19,521 nt of DNA from Spirochaetaceae bacterium. GTDB lineage: Bacteria > Spirochaetota > Spirochaetia > SZUA-6 > Bin103. Both the position numbers and the translations under genes were made by a program. The DNA lies in the NCBI GenBank assembly GCA_026710565.1, contig JAPOQV010000408.1, positions 1-19,521 of the forward strand, in the 5' to 3' direction. Below, piece by piece: positions 7,355 through 14,812 of this stretch. The notes beneath the pieces were generated by a model, which made no database searches, was not told the DNA's origin, and saw only the letters and a list, made by a program, of their open reading frames with translations. Within the stretch, counting starts at the first letter, position 1. Each line of letters opens with the position of its first letter.

Positions 7355-8569
7355 ATGCTCGACACCGAGACGATGCAATGGGCTGAGGTCGTGCGGCGGA
7401 CACGCGCCGGCGAGGATGCCGTTACCGAGTTCAAGCGCGGCATCGGGGACATGCGGGCGGTCGGGAGGACGCTGTGTGCGTTCGCGAACGGCGCCGGTGG
7501 CCTCCTGGTGCTCGGCATCGACGACGCCGGAGCGATCGTCGGCGTCTCGGCAAGCTCCGAGGCGGTTCAGGAGCGGTTGACCGGGCTGCTGCACACCGGT
7601 TGCGGGAAACCGATCTCGGCTCAGTGTGGACGCCATGACACCGCGGGCGGATGGGTGCATTGGATCGACGTACGCCGCCACCAGCGCGGCTACGAGCCGT
7701 TCATGTATGACGGACGCTTCTGGGTCCGGCGAGGCCGGGCCACGGTGGCGCCCTCTCCCTCGGAGCTGCAGGAGCTGCTCAACGCGTTCGGCTTCGTGCT
7801 CACCGAGCAGCAGATCGTGCCCGCGGCACATCTGGACGACATCGACTTCGGCGCCGTGCGCTCGTTCATGCAGGCTCAGGGCCTCGACACCGAGCAGACG
7901 CCGCAGCCGGCGCGTGAGGATGACCTGCAGAACGCCAGCGTGATCGACGAGCTGGACGGCGCGTTGCGGCCCACGCTCTACGGGCTGATGGTGTTCGGCA
8001 GGGACCCGCAGGCGTATCCGCACACCCTGAGTCTGTTCGTGCAGTGCGCCGCGTACGGCGGCACGGACCAGGCGGCAGAGGTTCTGAGCGCGGGGGAGGC
8101 CAAGGGGCGTCTTGCGGATCAGGTCAACCGCGCCATGGGCTGGTTCCGCAGTCTGGGCCGCAGAGAGGCGTACGAGGGGCTCCGTCGCCGGGACATTTCC
8201 CCGCTACCGGAACGTGCGCTGCGAGAGGCGCTGGTCAACGCGGTCATCCACCGGGACTACGCCATCAGCGGGTCGCAGACCATGCTGGAAGTGTTTGCAG
8301 ACCGGGTCGTGGTGACCAGCCCCGGCGCACTGCCGAATCACATGACGGTCGAGCAGGCGCGCAGCGGCGGCGCCCCGCGCTCAAGGAACGAAATGATGGC
8401 CAACGCCATGGTAGTCGCCGGCCTCATGGAACGTCGCGGGCGCGGCTGGCTGACGATGCGGCATGCCATGCGGGATTTCAACGGCACGGAGCCCGAGCTG
8501 GCCAGCGACCAGCACAACCGCTTCGTGCGCGTGACGTTCCACCTGCAGCGTGCGACCGACCGTGGTTGA
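7355..8569 (+). CDS. AlbA_2 (Schlafen AAA_4) / HATPase_c_4 domain protein, putative transcriptional regulator
   Basis: The 404-residue protein has an N-terminal AlbA_2-type domain at about 8-140. Its features are EFKRGIGD near residue 25, FANGAGGLLVLGIDDAGAIV at 43-62, and a YEPFMYDGRFWVRRGRAT strand near 113-130. A middle linker leads to a GHKL-type HATPase_c_4 region (about 280-400) with LREALVNAVIHRDY at 289-302 and SRNEMMANAM near 343. This domain pair is common in proteins annotated as ATP-binding or putative transcriptional regulators; biochemical roles are mostly unproven. Start choice: ATG 7355 or ATG 7373. Neither has a strong ribosome-binding site, and upstream frame is antisense shadow. 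It is divergent from the GH101-like gene across only 82 bp, so it may regulate that gene, which is inference. Confidence 0.85.
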   Translation: MLDTETMQWAEVVRRTRAGEDAVTEFKRGIGDMRAVGRTLCAFANGAGGLLVLGIDDAGAIVGVSASSEAVQERLTGLLHTGCGKPISAQCGRHDTAGGWVHWIDVRRHQRGYEPFMYDGRFWVRRGRATVAPSPSELQELLNAFGFVLTEQQIVPAAHLDDIDFGAVRSFMQAQGLDTEQTPQPAREDDLQNASVIDELDGALRPTLYGLMVFGRDPQAYPHTLSLFVQCAAYGGTDQAAEVLSAGEAKGRLADQVNRAMGWFRSLGRREAYEGLRRRDISPLPERALREALVNAVIHRDYAISGSQTMLEVFADRVVVTSPGALPNHMTVEQARSGGAPRSRNEMMANAMVVAGLMERRGRGWLTMRHAMRDFNGTEPELASDQHNRFVRVTFHLQRATDRG

Positions 8570-8624
8570 CCCCACCCGTCGGGTGCTCGACCGTCCGGCC
8601 GGCGGCGACTGAGTGGCGGCATCC

Positions 8625-10811
8625 ATGGAGACCCGGCCGGACATCCTGCTCGCCGACTTCGAGGGTGACGACTGGGGCGGTTGGACGGCCGAAGGCACCG
8701 CCTTCGGCCCCGGGCCCGCGCGCGGCCCCCTGCGGGGTCAGGTGGAGGTCACCGGCTACCTCGGCGACGGCTACGCCTCCAGCTTCCACGGCGGCGACCC
8801 GGCGCTGGGCCGGCTGATCTCACCGCCGTTTACGGTGCGGCGCCGCTACCTGAGCTTCCTGATCGGCGGCGGCCGGCGCACCTACTACGGCAACAACGAC
8901 CCCGGGTACGTCGCCCTCAACCTCGTCCACGATGGGCACGTCGTGCGCACGGCGCCGCGCAGCCAGTGGGAAGCGGACGGTTCCGAGCACCTGGCATGGG
9001 ACTGGTTCGACCTTGCCGACCTGACAGGAAGGCAGGTCAGGGTGGAGATCGTCGATCAGCACACCGGCCCCTGGGGCCACATCCTGGTCGACCAGATCGC
9101 GCAGACCGACACGCCACCGCTCCCGCTGCCGTCATTCGCGGAGCTCCGGTTCCGGGCCGGGCACCGGTTCCTGAACCTTCCCGTCGGCCTGCGGTCACCC
9201 TTTCGGGAGATTCAGCTCACCGGCAGGGGGCGGACGGTCGCATCCAACACCGTATGCCTGGCGACAGGCACTCCGGACTTCTGGGTGCCGGTCGACCTGT
9301 CGGCCTGGAAGGGGATGGAACTCACGCTGCGCATCGAGGAGCTCGACGATACCGCGGCGCCGCCGGCCGCGGACCTCCTGGCGGCCGTGCGCATCGGCGA
9401 CCGGATGGTCGGCTGCGACGATCTGTACCGGGAGCCCGGCCGCCCGCTCCTCCACTACTCGCCCCGCCGCGGCGCGTCCTCGGACGCCAACGGGCTGGTC
9501 TGGTTCGGCGGCGAGTGGCACCTGCACTACCAGCACGTGCCGTGCAACGTCTCGCCCGGCAACATGAACTGCAACTGGGGCTGGGGCCACGCGGTCAGCC
9601 GCGACCTGGTGACGTGGGAAGAGCTTCCCGACACGCTCTGGCCCGACGAACGGGGGGTGGCCGTCTCCGGCTCGTGCGTCGTCGACCACCACAACTCGTC
9701 CGGCCTGGGCAGCCCCGGCCGCCCGCCGATGGTGATCTTCTACACCGCCTACGGCGGCTCCAACCGACTGTCGCACGGCCGATCGGTGGACGTCTGCATC
9801 GTCTACAGCATCGATCGTGGGCGCACCTGGCGCCCCCACGACGGCAACCCGGTCATCGGCAACATCGACCGCGGCAACCGCGACGCGAAGGTGTTCTGGT
9901 ACCAGCCGGGCGGGCAGTGGGTCATGGTGCTGTACATCCACAACGACGTGCACTTCATCCTGACCTCCACCGACCTGCTGCACTGGCAGTTCCAGAGCCA
10001 GGTGCCCGGCATGCACGAGTGCCCGGAGCTCTTCGAGCTGCCCGTTCAGGACGAGCCGGGAACGAGCAGGTGGGTGTTCTTCGGCGCGAGCTGCGACTAC
10101 TACCTGGGCGCATTCGACGGCACCCGCTTCGTTCCGGAGACGGACATCATCCGCTTCAAGTACACCGACGGCAGCCTGTACGCATCACAGACCTTCAACG
10201 ACGCGCCGGACGGCCGCCGCATCCTCGTGGCCAAGGGCCAGGTGAGCGGTCTGAACCCGATGCTGAACAGCCTCATCACGTTCCCGATCGAGTTGACCCT
10301 GCGGCGCACGGACGAGGGTCTGCGGATCCATCAGAACCCGGTGGCCGAGCTCGACCGCCTGCGGACCGCGGTGAGCGGAGCGGACGGGACCATCGTGAGC
10401 GACGACGAGCCGCTCTCGATCCAGCCCGCGGGCAGGCTCCTGGACATCGAGCTGGAGCTGACGCCGGCCGGCGCCGGCGCCCTCACGCTGGAGATCCTGG
10501 GGAAGGAGATCCGGCTCGACCTGCGGAGGATGGAGCTGCAGTTCCACGAGGAGCTGGAGGACAACGACGTACGGGCGCCGCTGGCGCCGGTGGACGGCCG
10601 GCTGGACCTGCGGCTGCTGGTCGACACGATCTTCCTGGAGATCTTCAGCGCGCGCGGCCGCTACTACACGCCGGTCCGCTGCGCCTTTCCGCAGGCCGCC
10701 GGCGCCGTACGACTGCGGACCGCCGGCGGGGCCGTGCGCGTGGACCGCATGCGGGTCCACGAGATGCGGTCGATCTGGGAGGCACCCGCCGAGCCGGACC
10801 CTCAAGCCTGA
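8625..10811 (+). CDS. GH32-family-like glycosidase (levanase/fructosidase-like) with N-terminal accessory domains
   Basis: With ATG 8625 (a GAGTGG lies 8 bases upstream; GTG 8613 is an alternative) the product has 728 residues. Residues 5-160 form a beta-sandwich beginning DILLADFEGDDWGGW, of the kind found ahead of GH32 domains in many bacterial levanase-like proteins. A second short domain follows to about 265. The GH32 propeller spans about 275-580 and a C-terminal sandwich ends the protein (LLVDTIFLEIFS). Expected catalytic residues are present: Asp287 in SSDANGLVWF (variant of NDPNG), Asp420 in NRDAK (variant of RDP) and Glu465 in HECPELFEL. No signal peptide is visible. It likely cleaves a beta-fructoside or related sugar, but GH32-like proteins beside GH101-like enzymes may have other substrates. 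Its last 10 bases overlap the convergent GH101-like gene. Confidence 0.83.
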   Translation: METRPDILLADFEGDDWGGWTAEGTAFGPGPARGPLRGQVEVTGYLGDGYASSFHGGDPALGRLISPPFTVRRRYLSFLIGGGRRTYYGNNDPGYVALNLVHDGHVVRTAPRSQWEADGSEHLAWDWFDLADLTGRQVRVEIVDQHTGPWGHILVDQIAQTDTPPLPLPSFAELRFRAGHRFLNLPVGLRSPFREIQLTGRGRTVASNTVCLATGTPDFWVPVDLSAWKGMELTLRIEELDDTAAPPAADLLAAVRIGDRMVGCDDLYREPGRPLLHYSPRRGASSDANGLVWFGGEWHLHYQHVPCNVSPGNMNCNWGWGHAVSRDLVTWEELPDTLWPDERGVAVSGSCVVDHHNSSGLGSPGRPPMVIFYTAYGGSNRLSHGRSVDVCIVYSIDRGRTWRPHDGNPVIGNIDRGNRDAKVFWYQPGGQWVMVLYIHNDVHFILTSTDLLHWQFQSQVPGMHECPELFELPVQDEPGTSRWVFFGASCDYYLGAFDGTRFVPETDIIRFKYTDGSLYASQTFNDAPDGRRILVAKGQVSGLNPMLNSLITFPIELTLRRTDEGLRIHQNPVAELDRLRTAVSGADGTIVSDDEPLSIQPAGRLLDIELELTPAGAGALTLEILGKEIRLDLRRMELQFHEELEDNDVRAPLAPVDGRLDLRLLVDTIFLEIFSARGRYYTPVRCAFPQAAGAVRLRTAGGAVRVDRMRVHEMRSIWEAPAEPDPQA

Positions 10812-12769
10812 TCGGCGAGCGTCACCTTGTAGGGCACGTACGGCGGCATCCAGTGGAAGTCGATGCGGTCGTGCTCGATCCGGTACTTCCAGCGGGCGGG
10901 CAGCGCCTCGTCGTGCTCCTCGGGGCCGTCACGGGTCAGCATGACGATCCGCAACGGCTTTCCGTGCCATTCGGCCGGCAGGACAAAGCTCTGCCGGTCG
11001 CCGACCGGTGAATAGAGGTACAGGGAGTCTCCGAGCGGGATGCAGCGCGTGTCGTTGTCCCTGGCGATCACCATGTTGCCGCGCACCACGGTCATGGTAT
11101 GCCGGGACGTGATGTCCACGACGGTGCCGTCGTCGTACTCCATGTGGATATCGTCCGGCCAGGTGCCGCGGGCCACCACCATCTCGCGCTCCAGGAAGTA
11201 CAGGTAGAGCAGCGTGCCCAGGTAGATCCGATCGACGATGCCGCGCCAGTCCTCCAGGTAGCTGACCTCGAACTCGCGGCGCGTATACGAGAAATCGACA
11301 TGGATGTTCGAGCCGATCCCGTAATCGCGCGCATACAGCTCGCCGAAGTGGCGGCCGGGGCCGCCGCCGACCATCTTGCGGTGCAGCATCTGCCGGCCGA
11401 TGAGGCCGCAGTCGTAGTGGAACCATCCGGAGAACAGCAGCGGCCCGTCGATCGGCATGCCGTTCGTGCCTTCCGTGGTGAGCGTGATGCCCTTCTCCTT
11501 GAGCCACTCCGCCATGGGCAGCAACCCGCAGTAGAGCTCCTCCAGCTCGCCGATGCCGTCAAAGTCGCGGCCGGCCGTGTTGCAGACGCGGGTGTTGTCG
11601 ACGTGCAGGGTCCTGGCCACGGGGACCTCTTGCATCATCGCTTCGATGCGCCGCCGGAAGTGCCCGAGCTCCCAGTCCAGGGTGTGCACGACGCCGCAGG
11701 GACGCCCGCCGTCGCTCGGGTCCCAGTCCATGGCCGTCATGTACGACGGGTCCCAGTCCGGGCTGTCGGGATAGGCGTCGTCGATGTTGATGTGATAGCT
11801 GACGGTGGTGTCGTAGCGGCGCTCGCACTCGTCGATGGCCCGCAGCAGACGGTGCTTGCCGCCGGCCCGGGCATTGACCTGGTCGATCGACGGGTACCGG
11901 TCGTCGTGGCCCTGGTATTGCCAGCCGGCCATGTAGATGAGCTGGGGAATGCCGTCGGCAACGTTGTGGATGGCGCGGACGATCTCGACCATCTGCGGGA
12001 ACGTGGTGAACACCTGGTCGTTCTTGACGGTCACGAAGGTCTTGTAGGAGATCGTCGAGCGGTACAGTTCGTCCGCGTCCGGCAAGGTGCGGTTCACCCA
12101 GAGCGCCCAGTCGCTCCAGTCGACGGTCCCGTCGCCGTTGTAGTCCTGCAGGAACGCCACCTTCACGTCGAGCGGCAGCATCGTCCGCGAGCGCACCCGG
12201 TAGCGGTAGTCGTTGAGGGAGATGGAGTAGCCGTCGGCTCCGTTGGCATGGCGCTCCGGCAGCAGCGGGAAGTTGCTGTGCACGAAGGCGCACAGCCGGT
12301 CGGGGTGGTAGAGGCAGCCGCGCATCACGTCGCACGCGGCATCGTCGCCGCCGACCGAGCCAAAGTGCTCGCGCCACCACTTCTTGCCGTTTTCGCTAGG
12401 TTCGGAGACAGCGATGCGGGCGTACCGGTACTCCCGGTCGGTGACCTGCAGAATCGGCGAGCCACCGAAGCCGAGCGTCTCGAGCGGACCGGAGATGCCG
12501 TCGATACGCATCCGCAGGCAGTCGGTCTCCAGGTCGAACCGGCAGTCGAACGAAATCTCGCCGCACGTGGCGTGGAACGCCGCAGACGTCGGCGTTGCCG
12601 ATCGATCGAGGGTCAGGTCCCTCCACGGCACCGACGTGCCGTTGATCGTCAGCGGCGTCGGGTACGGGTCCCCGAGCAGCGTCTCGCCGGTGGCGAGGTG
12701 GGCATACGACGCGACGACGGGAATCCCGTCGTGGAGCTGCACGCGCAGCGTCCCGTTCTCGATCAGCAT
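10802..12769 (-). CDS. GH101/GH129-like alpha-N-acetylgalactosaminidase-related protein, tandem copy B
   Basis: This 655-residue protein is a close paralogue of the gene immediately upstream (12773-14740). In the first 34 residues 30 are identical by eye. Layout: N-terminal beta-sandwich to about 200, catalytic barrel about 200-560, C-terminal beta domain. GH101-like landmarks are GWQYQGHDDRYPSIDQ (compare GY-x-SEGHDS), SYHINIDDAYPDSPDWD (compare HVNASETYPES), nucleophile candidate Asp391 (LHVDNTR) and acid/base candidate Glu433 (TTEGTNG). A D-Y-N-G-D-G-T-V-D-W-S-D loop at 209-220 is a consensus EF-hand/dockerin-type calcium loop. It has about six residues more than the sister copy near 345-357, where DWDPS is repeated. 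There is no signal peptide. Size fits GH129-type intracellular enzymes better than the large cell-wall GH101 proteins. It starts 3 bp after the sister gene's stop. Confidence 0.74.
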   Translation of the reverse strand: MLIENGTLRVQLHDGIPVVASYAHLATGETLLGDPYPTPLTINGTSVPWRDLTLDRSATPTSAAFHATCGEISFDCRFDLETDCLRMRIDGISGPLETLGFGGSPILQVTDREYRYARIAVSEPSENGKKWWREHFGSVGGDDAACDVMRGCLYHPDRLCAFVHSNFPLLPERHANGADGYSISLNDYRYRVRSRTMLPLDVKVAFLQDYNGDGTVDWSDWALWVNRTLPDADELYRSTISYKTFVTVKNDQVFTTFPQMVEIVRAIHNVADGIPQLIYMAGWQYQGHDDRYPSIDQVNARAGGKHRLLRAIDECERRYDTTVSYHINIDDAYPDSPDWDPSYMTAMDWDPSDGGRPCGVVHTLDWELGHFRRRIEAMMQEVPVARTLHVDNTRVCNTAGRDFDGIGELEELYCGLLPMAEWLKEKGITLTTEGTNGMPIDGPLLFSGWFHYDCGLIGRQMLHRKMVGGGPGRHFGELYARDYGIGSNIHVDFSYTRREFEVSYLEDWRGIVDRIYLGTLLYLYFLEREMVVARGTWPDDIHMEYDDGTVVDITSRHTMTVVRGNMVIARDNDTRCIPLGDSLYLYSPVGDRQSFVLPAEWHGKPLRIVMLTRDGPEEHDEALPARWKYRIEHDRIDFHWMPPYVPYKVTLADQA

Positions 12770-12772
12770 GCG

Positions 12773-14740
12773 TCAGGCCTGCGCGGGCTCGGCTGTCTGT
12801 TCCGCCAGCGTCACCTTGTACGGCACGTAGGTCGCCATCCAGTGGAAGTCGATGCGGTCGTGCTTTACGTGGTAGTGGGCGTCGGCCGGCAGCGCGAAGT
12901 CGTGCTCCTCGACGCCGTCCCTGGACAGCATGACGATCCGAAGCGGCTTTCCGTGCCATTCGGTCGGCAGGCCGAAACTCTGCCGGTCGCCGACCGGCGA
13001 ATAGATGTACAGGGCGTCTCCCAGCGGGACGCAGCGCGTGTCGTTGTCCTTGGCGATCACCATGTCGCCACGCTTGACGGTCATGGTGTAACGGGAGGTG
13101 ATGTCCACGACGGTGCCATCGTCGTACTCCATGTGGATATCGTCCGGCCAGGTGCCGCGGCACACCACCATCTCGCGCTCCAGGAAGTAGAGGTAGAGCA
13201 GCGAGCCCAGGTAGATCCGGTCGACCATGCCGCGGAAATCCTCAAGATAACTGACCACGACATCCCGTCGCCCGTACGCGAAGTCGACGTGGATGTTCGA
13301 GCCGATCGCGTAGTCGCGCGCGTACAGCTCGCCGAAGTGGCGGCCGGCGCCGCCGCCGACCATCTTGCGGTGCAGCATCTGCCGGCCGATCAGACGGCAG
13401 TCGTAGTGGAACCACCCGGAGAACAGCAGCGTGCCGTCGATGGGCATGCCGTTCGTACCCTCGGTGGTGAGGCTGATGCCCTTTTCCTTCAGCCACTCCG
13501 CCATGGGGAGCAGGCCGCAGTAGAGCTCCTCCAGCTCGCCGATGCCGCCGAAGTCACGGCCGACCGTGTTGCAGATGCGGGTGTTGTCGACGTGCAGGGT
13601 CTGGGGGACGGGCACCATCCGCATCATCTCTTCCATGCGCCGCCGGAAATGGCCGAGCTCCCAGTCCAGCGTATGCACGACGCCGCATGGTTTGCCGCTC
13701 TCGGCCGACATGTACGACGGATCCCAGTCCGGGCTCTCGGGATAGGCGTCGTCGATGTTGATGTGATAGCTGACGGTCGTGTCGTAGTCCCGCTTGCACT
13801 CGTCGATGGCCCGCAGCAGACGGTGCCTGCCGCCGGGCCGCGGGTTGATCCGGTCCATGGTCGGATAGTTGTCGTCGTGGCCCTGGTTCTGCCAGCCGAC
13901 CAGGTAGATGAGCTGCGGGATGCCGTCGGCGACGTTGTGGATGGCGCGGACGATCTCCATCATCTGCGGGTAGGTGGTGAACACCTGGTCGTTCTTGAGC
14001 GTCAGGAAGATCTTGTAGGATATGGTCGAGCGGTACAGCTCGTCGGCGTCCGGCAGGGTGCGGTTGACCCAGAGCGCCCAGTCGCTCCAGTCCATGATGC
14101 CGTCGCCGTTGTAGTCCTGCAGGAACACCACCTTCACGTCGAGCGGCCACATCGTCCGCGAGCGCACCCGGTAGCGGTAGTCGTTGAGGGCGACCGAGTA
14201 GCCGTCGGCACCGTTGGCATGGCGCTCCGGCAGCAACGGGAAGTTGCCGTGCACGAAAGCGCACAGCTTGTCAGGGTGGTAGACGCAACCGTGCATCACG
14301 TCGCACGCGTCGCTGTCGCCGCCGACCGCGCCGAAGTGCTCCCGCCACCACTTCTTGGCGATCTCCCTGTCCTCCTCGAACGAGATGCGGGCGTACCGGT
14401 ACTCCGGGTCGCTCACCTGGAGCAACGGCGAGCCGCCGAAGCCGAGCGCATCGAGCGGACCGGATATGCCGTCGATGCGCAGCCGCAGGCAATCCGTCTC
14501 CAGGTCGAACCGGTAGTCGAAGGAGACCTCGCCGTACGTGACGCGGAACGCCGCGGACGTCGCCGTTGCCGATCGGTCGAGGGTCACGTCGGTCCAGGGG
14601 ACTGTGGCGCCGTTGATCGTCAGCGGCGTCCGAACCGGGTCGCCGAGTAGCGTCTCGCCGGTGGGGAGATGGGTGTACGACGCGACGACCGGGATCCCGT
14701 CGTGGAGCTGCACGCGCAGCGTCTCGTTCTCAAGCAGCAT
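12773..14740 (-). CDS. GH101/GH129-like alpha-N-acetylgalactosaminidase-related protein, tandem copy A
   Basis: This 655-residue protein starts at ATG 14740, behind an AGGTG sequence about 9 bases upstream. Candidate catalytic residues are Asp385 (LHVDNTR) and Glu427 (TTEGTNG). The calcium-loop motif D-Y-N-G-D-G-I-M-D-W-S-D is at 209-220. The substrate-cleft-like segments GWQNQGHDD (282-290) and SYHINIDDAYPES (324-336) are shared with copy B. The C-terminal half ends with a YSPVGDRQSF and LPTEWHGKPLRIVMLSRDG sandwich like that of GH101 enzymes. It has an extra C-terminal tail (TAEPAQA) that copy B lacks. It is the upstream gene of a two-gene operon and is divergent from the GH32-like gene at 14813 across 72 bp, so the two could share control. 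The N-terminus is not a signal peptide, suggesting a cytoplasmic enzyme. The exact glycan is unknown. Confidence 0.74.
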   Translation of the reverse strand: MLLENETLRVQLHDGIPVVASYTHLPTGETLLGDPVRTPLTINGATVPWTDVTLDRSATATSAAFRVTYGEVSFDYRFDLETDCLRLRIDGISGPLDALGFGGSPLLQVSDPEYRYARISFEEDREIAKKWWREHFGAVGGDSDACDVMHGCVYHPDKLCAFVHGNFPLLPERHANGADGYSVALNDYRYRVRSRTMWPLDVKVVFLQDYNGDGIMDWSDWALWVNRTLPDADELYRSTISYKIFLTLKNDQVFTTYPQMMEIVRAIHNVADGIPQLIYLVGWQNQGHDDNYPTMDRINPRPGGRHRLLRAIDECKRDYDTTVSYHINIDDAYPESPDWDPSYMSAESGKPCGVVHTLDWELGHFRRRMEEMMRMVPVPQTLHVDNTRICNTVGRDFGGIGELEELYCGLLPMAEWLKEKGISLTTEGTNGMPIDGTLLFSGWFHYDCRLIGRQMLHRKMVGGGAGRHFGELYARDYAIGSNIHVDFAYGRRDVVVSYLEDFRGMVDRIYLGSLLYLYFLEREMVVCRGTWPDDIHMEYDDGTVVDITSRYTMTVKRGDMVIAKDNDTRCVPLGDALYIYSPVGDRQSFGLPTEWHGKPLRIVMLSRDGVEEHDFALPADAHYHVKHDRIDFHWMATYVPYKVTLAEQTAEPAQA

Positions 14741-14812
14741 GGGTCAGGCACCTGCCGCGCAGGAGTCGCGGGATGTTGTCCTCATCGGGGAATTGGAACA
14801 CGATGGCTGCCG

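Larger units (their letters stand above)
10802..14740 (-). repeat. Tandem gene duplication, two ~1.97-kb units
   Basis: The two GH101-like genes are head-to-tail duplicates of equal length (655 residues each), separated by 3 bp. Long blocks of DNA are near-identical, for example around 11320-11420 and 13300-13400. Differences are mostly single bases, a six-codon indel in the middle and a six-codon C-terminal extension in one copy. Confidence 0.85.

Noticed and set aside
8573..8585. Small CACCC/GGGTG hairpin after the AlbA_2 gene
   Set aside because: A five-base stem with a three-base loop and no T-run is expected by chance in this composition; not listed as a terminator.
11099..14650. A 3.5-kb open frame on the plus strand through both GH101-like genes (1183 codons)
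   Set aside because: It lies exactly antisense to two genes with clear homology, its product is low-complexity (rich in V, A, H, Q, D) with no recognisable domain, and high-GC codon bias keeps this antisense frame free of stops. The internal similarity simply mirrors the tandem duplication.
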